Origin: Pseudofrankia saprophytica
GTDB lineage: Bacteria; Actinomycetota; Actinomycetes; Frankiales; Frankiaceae
Length of the DNA stretch: 64,000 bases
Direction: 5' to 3'
Assembly (NCBI RefSeq): GCF_000235425.2
Contig: NZ_KI912266.1
Span: forward strand, 3,105,671 to 3,169,670
Made by a program: the position numbers and the translations under genes
Shown: in pieces, positions 61,117-64,000 of the stretch
Numbering within the stretch: position 1 is the first letter of the stretch
How the letters are laid out: each line of letters begins with the position of its first letter
The notes under the pieces: generated by a model
Told to the model about the DNA's origin: nothing
The model's input: the letters and a program-made list of their open reading frames with translations, nothing else
Databases searched by the model: none

Positions 61117-61913
61117 GATGCTCCCTTCGCGGCGTACTCGACCGAGCCAGCCGTCAGTCGCATGAATGCCTCTTCGAGCAGTGCCGGTCGGGCGACGGCA
61201 GGAGTGGCGGCGTAGAGCCGCGGGTCGGTGTAACGCTCGACGAAGTCCCCAGTCGAGCAGTCCGCAAGCAGCCGGCCCCGGCCGAGGATGAGCAGGTGAT
61301 CGGCGGTCACGGCCATCTCGTTCATCAGGTGCGAGGAGACCAGCACGGCGCGGCCCTCGGTGGCCAACCGCTTCAGCAGATTCCGAAGCCACCGGACGCC
61401 TTCCGGATCAAGGCCGTTGACCGGTTCGTCGAGGACCACGACCCCCGGGTCGCCGAGCAGCGCGGCGGCGATGCCGAGGCGCTGCGCCATGCCGAGGGAG
61501 TAGCCGCCAGCCCGGCGGTCGGCCGCGTCCCGCAACCCGACGAGGTCGATCACCTCGTCCACCCGGTGGATGGGGAGGGCCTGCGACTGGGCCAGGCACA
61601 GCAGGTGGTTCCGTCCCGACCGGCCCCGGTGGAACGATCTCGTCTCCAGCATGGCGCCCACCCGGCGCAGTGGGGCGTCGAGCTCGGCGTACGACCGACC
61701 GTAGACGGTCGCTGTACCAGCGTCCGGCCGTTCCAGACCAAGCACCAGCCGCATCGTGGTGGACTTCCCAGCACCGTTCGGACCGAGAAAACCGGTCACC
61801 CTGCCAGGAACGACCGAAAAACTTAGATCATCGACGACCGTCTTGCCGCCATAGCGTTTCGTCAGGCCAAGCGCGCGGATCGCCGCCACCTGAGGATTTT
61901 CCTTGGAGGTCAT
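61113..61913 (-). CDS. ABC exporter ATP-binding protein
   Basis: The 266-residue ATPase has Walker A FLGPNGAGKSTT, signature YSLGMAQRLGIAAALLGDP and Walker B VVVLDEPVNGLDPEG, then the switch His in VSSHLMNEM. This is the drug/bacitracin-type exporter branch. ATG 61911-61913 is preceded by a weak GAGG. It heads the unit ATPase-permease-kinase-regulator, a typical self-resistance or stress module. Confidence 0.9.
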   Translation of the reverse strand: MTSKENPQVAAIRALGLTKRYGGKTVVDDLSFSVVPGRVTGFLGPNGAGKSTTMRLVLGLERPDAGTATVYGRSYAELDAPLRRVGAMLETRSFHRGRSGRNHLLCLAQSQALPIHRVDEVIDLVGLRDAADRRAGGYSLGMAQRLGIAAALLGDPGVVVLDEPVNGLDPEGVRWLRNLLKRLATEGRAVLVSSHLMNEMAVTADHLLILGRGRLLADCSTGDFVERYTDPRLYAATPAVARPALLEEAFMRLTAGSVEYAAKGAS

Positions 61914-62254
61914 GCCTCGAGACTGCCGATTGTGAGCCCTCCGCCGCGAGGGCGCGGCCCCCTGTCTTCCAGGTGGGGATAGCACGAATCGCCGGCGTCC
62001 ACCCGGACTTCGCGCGGCACGACAATCATCCCCACGCTCAGCGGCGGACGGGCCCCACACATCACTATCCGCGCCCCGCCCGGCCGCTGCGCCTGCCAGC
62101 TCATCGAACGCCAACGCCGTGTAGAGCATCAGAACTTCGATTCGGGCGATGACCTGTACGTATGCGTGTCCGCAGGACTCGTGTCGGGCAGGCTGGCTGG
62201 CATAGTGTGATCCCTGCTCCACGGCCCGGCGTGCAACGTCCTCGGACTGATGGC
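61914..62254. other. intergenic region upstream of the ABC exporter
   Basis: These 341 bases hold no supported gene. They should carry the promoter of the leftward ABC/two-component unit. No clear dyad or box was recognised. Confidence 0.4.
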
Positions 62255-62410
62255 GCTTCAGACCCGCGGGGACCGCGCGAAGGACCTGGGAACTCTCGTC
62301 CTGCACCACCAGCGCAGGAACACGATTGTCGACACCGAGCCCGCCATGATCTCCCGTCGCGGTGTCTGCTCAGTTCAGCGCCCTGACCGTGCGGTTGCAC
62401 CCCACAGGTC
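62255..62410 (-). pseudogene. remnant of a transposase start and IS end
   Basis: The block 62349-62410 resembles 20,772-20,834, the leader of the truncated transposase, and both end in the same 16-mer TTGCACCCCACAGGTC. On the minus strand an ATG at about 62353 starts MAGSVSTIVFL, similar to MVDMVSTVVLL of the other copy, then the homology is lost. It is probably the left-over end of the same IS type. Confidence 0.4.
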
Positions 62411-62659
62411 GTTGCCGAGCCAAGCCCGAACGGGAGGCTGAGCGCGACGACGACGGTGCTCAGTACGGTGACCAGGCGGAGCCGCGGCCAGTTGGCCGCT
62501 GGGATGAGGGGACGCAGGTCCTGCGGCTGCCGCTGGCATAGTGATCGCCTCTGGCTGGTTTTCGCCGGCTGGGACCGCCGTCGTATGGGTGCGGGTCATC
62601 GGTGTGCCCCGGTCCCTCCGGCCAGGAGGGCAAGGTCGAAGACCTCGCTTAGGCCGATC

Positions 62660-63117
62660 ATGTAGGAATGGGTTGAACCCCCCTTGGACACGATCCATTA
62701 CCCCACGGTAGGCGTCGTCGATCTTCAGGTCGGCCTTCACCGTGCTGGTCTCGACCTGGTAGGTCAGCCGTAGGCCCAGGTGGCGGTACAGGTCCGTCTT
62801 CTCTACTAGTTCCACTTCGGCGAGTGCTGTGGCTACGTCGCCGAGGGACGTGACCAGGTTGCTGATCTCCTCGCGGGTGAGCTGTCGTTCCTGTCCTTGC
62901 CGTACTTGGCGGAGGTCCCGCTCGGCGGTGGTCTTCTCCGCCTGGGCCTGTGCGATCCAGCCGGTGACGACCGCGGGGTCGGCGCCGGCGTCCAGCGCGG
63001 CTCGGTAGCGGGCCAGCTTGGCGTTGCTCTCCTCGATTGCCCGTCGGGCCTGCTCGGTGGCGAGGTCGTCGGAGACGTGCCGCTGGGCCAAGTGGCAGCA
63101 GACCAGCCAGTCAGGGC
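62660..63117 (-). pseudogene. C-terminal fragment of a large serine recombinase
   Basis: On the minus strand the peptide reads EQARRAIEESNAKLARYRAALDAGADPAVVTGWIAQAQAEK, then LTREEISNLVTSLGDVATALAE and KTDLYRHLGLRLTYQ. This is the coiled-coil and tail region of resolvase/invertase-type large recombinases of actinobacterial phages and integrative elements. The catalytic and zinc-ribbon domains are missing; at about 63,117 it is cut by the end of the thioesterase-like gene. Confidence 0.65.
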
Positions 63118-63899
63118 TGCGTGATGGGCGGGATACGGATCCAGAGGGTGGCGCAGGCGGCGACCAGCATGCCGTCCCGGGCGTAGAGAGCGGAGGAGGC
63201 GCGCAGCTTGCGGCCTTCGGCCGAGTCTGCGCGCGCGACAACGACGTAGGTCTCGCCGGGAAGCACCGATCCGGCGACGGCGACGGTCTGGCGGGCCAGC
63301 AGCGCAGCCAGTGCCTCGGTCGGCAGGGCGGCCTGGTGTACCCAGAAGGACGCGCAGTCGAGGGCTGACCACAACAGGTGCCGACCGATCGTGCCATCGG
63401 CGCTGGCGAGTGACGGGTGGACGGTCCACGGGGTGGCCGTCAGGCCGGGCGGTCCGCCGGGGACCGGGCCGGCGAGCAGCCGCAGCCCATCGCCGGGCGC
63501 GCGGCCGGTGCCACACCCGAAGCAGTTCGGGAACGGGTGCCCGCCGCCGCCAGGAAATCCGGGAAATGCCGCCGCCGCCTGCTCGGCCGCCGCGAGCTCG
63601 ATGAAGGGTGCCGGATTGGCGCGGATGCTGTCCGGTACGGCGTGTGCCTCGACCAACAGCGTCCCGTCGTGCAGGAGGCGCACTCCGCCGTCGACCGCCG
63701 CCTCGACGGTCAGCGTGACGTCCAGCGGTGTCCGTGCCCGCAACACTACCTCGGCCGCCCATCCGGACCCGGCCGAGCTGTCCTGCTCGGGGAGACGCTC
63801 GGCCACCGTACCCGCGATCCAGCCGCCGTTCGCGCTTCCCGGCGGCCCCTCGAACCGAGCCGGCACGGTCACGGTGCCCGTCGAGGTCGGGACCTGCAT
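63111..63899 (-). CDS. thioesterase-superfamily (hot-dog fold) protein
   Basis: The 262-residue protein has a double hot-dog-like layout: GPPGSANGGWIAGTVAERL near residue 18, a cysteine-rich FPNCFGCGTGRAPGDGLRL in the middle, then WSALDCASFWVH and TYVVVARADSAEGRKLRASSALY. This fits acyl-CoA thioesterases of actinobacteria with unknown substrate. ATG 63897-63899 is chosen; the open frame goes to 63,998 without a better start. The stop lies inside the recombinase remnant, so the last residues may have been changed by that junction. Confidence 0.75.
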   Translation of the reverse strand: MQVPTSTGTVTVPARFEGPPGSANGGWIAGTVAERLPEQDSSAGSGWAAEVVLRARTPLDVTLTVEAAVDGGVRLLHDGTLLVEAHAVPDSIRANPAPFIELAAAEQAAAAFPGFPGGGGHPFPNCFGCGTGRAPGDGLRLLAGPVPGGPPGLTATPWTVHPSLASADGTIGRHLLWSALDCASFWVHQAALPTEALAALLARQTVAVAGSVLPGETYVVVARADSAEGRKLRASSALYARDGMLVAACATLWIRIPPITQP

Positions 63900-64000
63900 G
63901 TCGATCCGGTCCAGTCTGCCCACCCGCAGGATGCTAACGATCGGCCCTGTCCCATGTGCCCCAACGTGACCGAACGCGTCAGACCGGGACTGTTTCACCA

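Noticed and set aside
59419-61215. A 598-codon plus-strand frame opposite the kinase and permease genes
   Set aside because: Antisense shadow with arginine- and glutamine-rich low-complexity translation; the minus strand has clear kinase and permease motifs.
1-64000. tRNA, rRNA or CRISPR arrays
   Set aside because: No tRNA-like cloverleaf, rRNA block or regularly spaced repeat was recognised by eye. A tRNA or covariance scan would be decisive.

Overview
The window is high-GC actinobacterial DNA, most like a Frankia-type soil or symbiotic actinomycete. The evidence is the very high GC in third codon positions, frequent GTG starts, many TetR regulators, F420-type LLM oxidoreductases, a mycothiol-type maleylpyruvate isomerase homologue, MMPL and two-domain FadE proteins, and a heavy load of IS remnants. 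The genus is an inference. No rRNA, tRNA or CRISPR array was seen.

Region 1 (1-2.7 kb) is a decayed edge: the start of a cyclic-nucleotide-binding/thioredoxin-reductase-like gene, a 5'-truncated aldehyde dehydrogenase, a DUF309 gene coupled to a short TPR protein, and a remnant peptide.

Region 2 (2.9-17.8 kb) is the most interesting part. One minus-strand operon starting at 12,261 encodes an MppJ-like SAM C-methyltransferase, an FAD-linked D-2-hydroxyacid dehydrogenase, prephenate dehydratase, a broken MFS fragment, chorismate mutase, an MFS exporter and a YciI-like protein. An MFS porter and an M20 amidohydrolase follow on the same strand. A divergent TetR gene with a perfect 14-bp palindrome sits at the operon head. 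Next to it are an FMN 2-hydroxyacid oxidase, a RidA protein and a complete ABC transporter of the tryptophan/tyrosine (TrpXYZ-like) type. Together these genes suggest local supply, C-methylation and transport of phenylpyruvate-derived compounds. No aminotransferase or NRPS is present.

Region 3 (18-22.7 kb) is an insertion-sequence graveyard: an IS6-like tail, one intact IS256-family element with 8-bp target duplications, a HipA C-terminal fragment joined to a truncated transposase, an alpha/beta hydrolase abutting a frameshifted SDR start, and an SDR tail on the opposite strand.

Region 4 (22.7-48.6 kb) is a set of catabolic operons for an unidentified substrate: SnoaL-like proteins (one fused to a 3-hydroxyisobutyrate-dehydrogenase-like protein), several SDRs, two aldehyde dehydrogenases, a tandem carboxymuconolactone-decarboxylase-like protein, acyl-CoA synthetase, two-domain acyl-CoA dehydrogenase, enoyl-CoA hydratase, LLM oxidoreductases, SMP-30 lactonase, hydrolases, a D-aminoacylase-like amidohydrolase and an FAH-family hydratase. 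They are controlled by TetR proteins with visible dyads. Orphan branched-chain-type substrate-binding lipoproteins lie at 30.4, 49.0 and 51.5 kb.

Region 5 (48.6-64 kb) mixes decayed transposases and a kinase-like fragment with an MMPL exporter and its divergent TetR, an ABC exporter with a two-component system, a serine-recombinase tail and a thioesterase-like gene.
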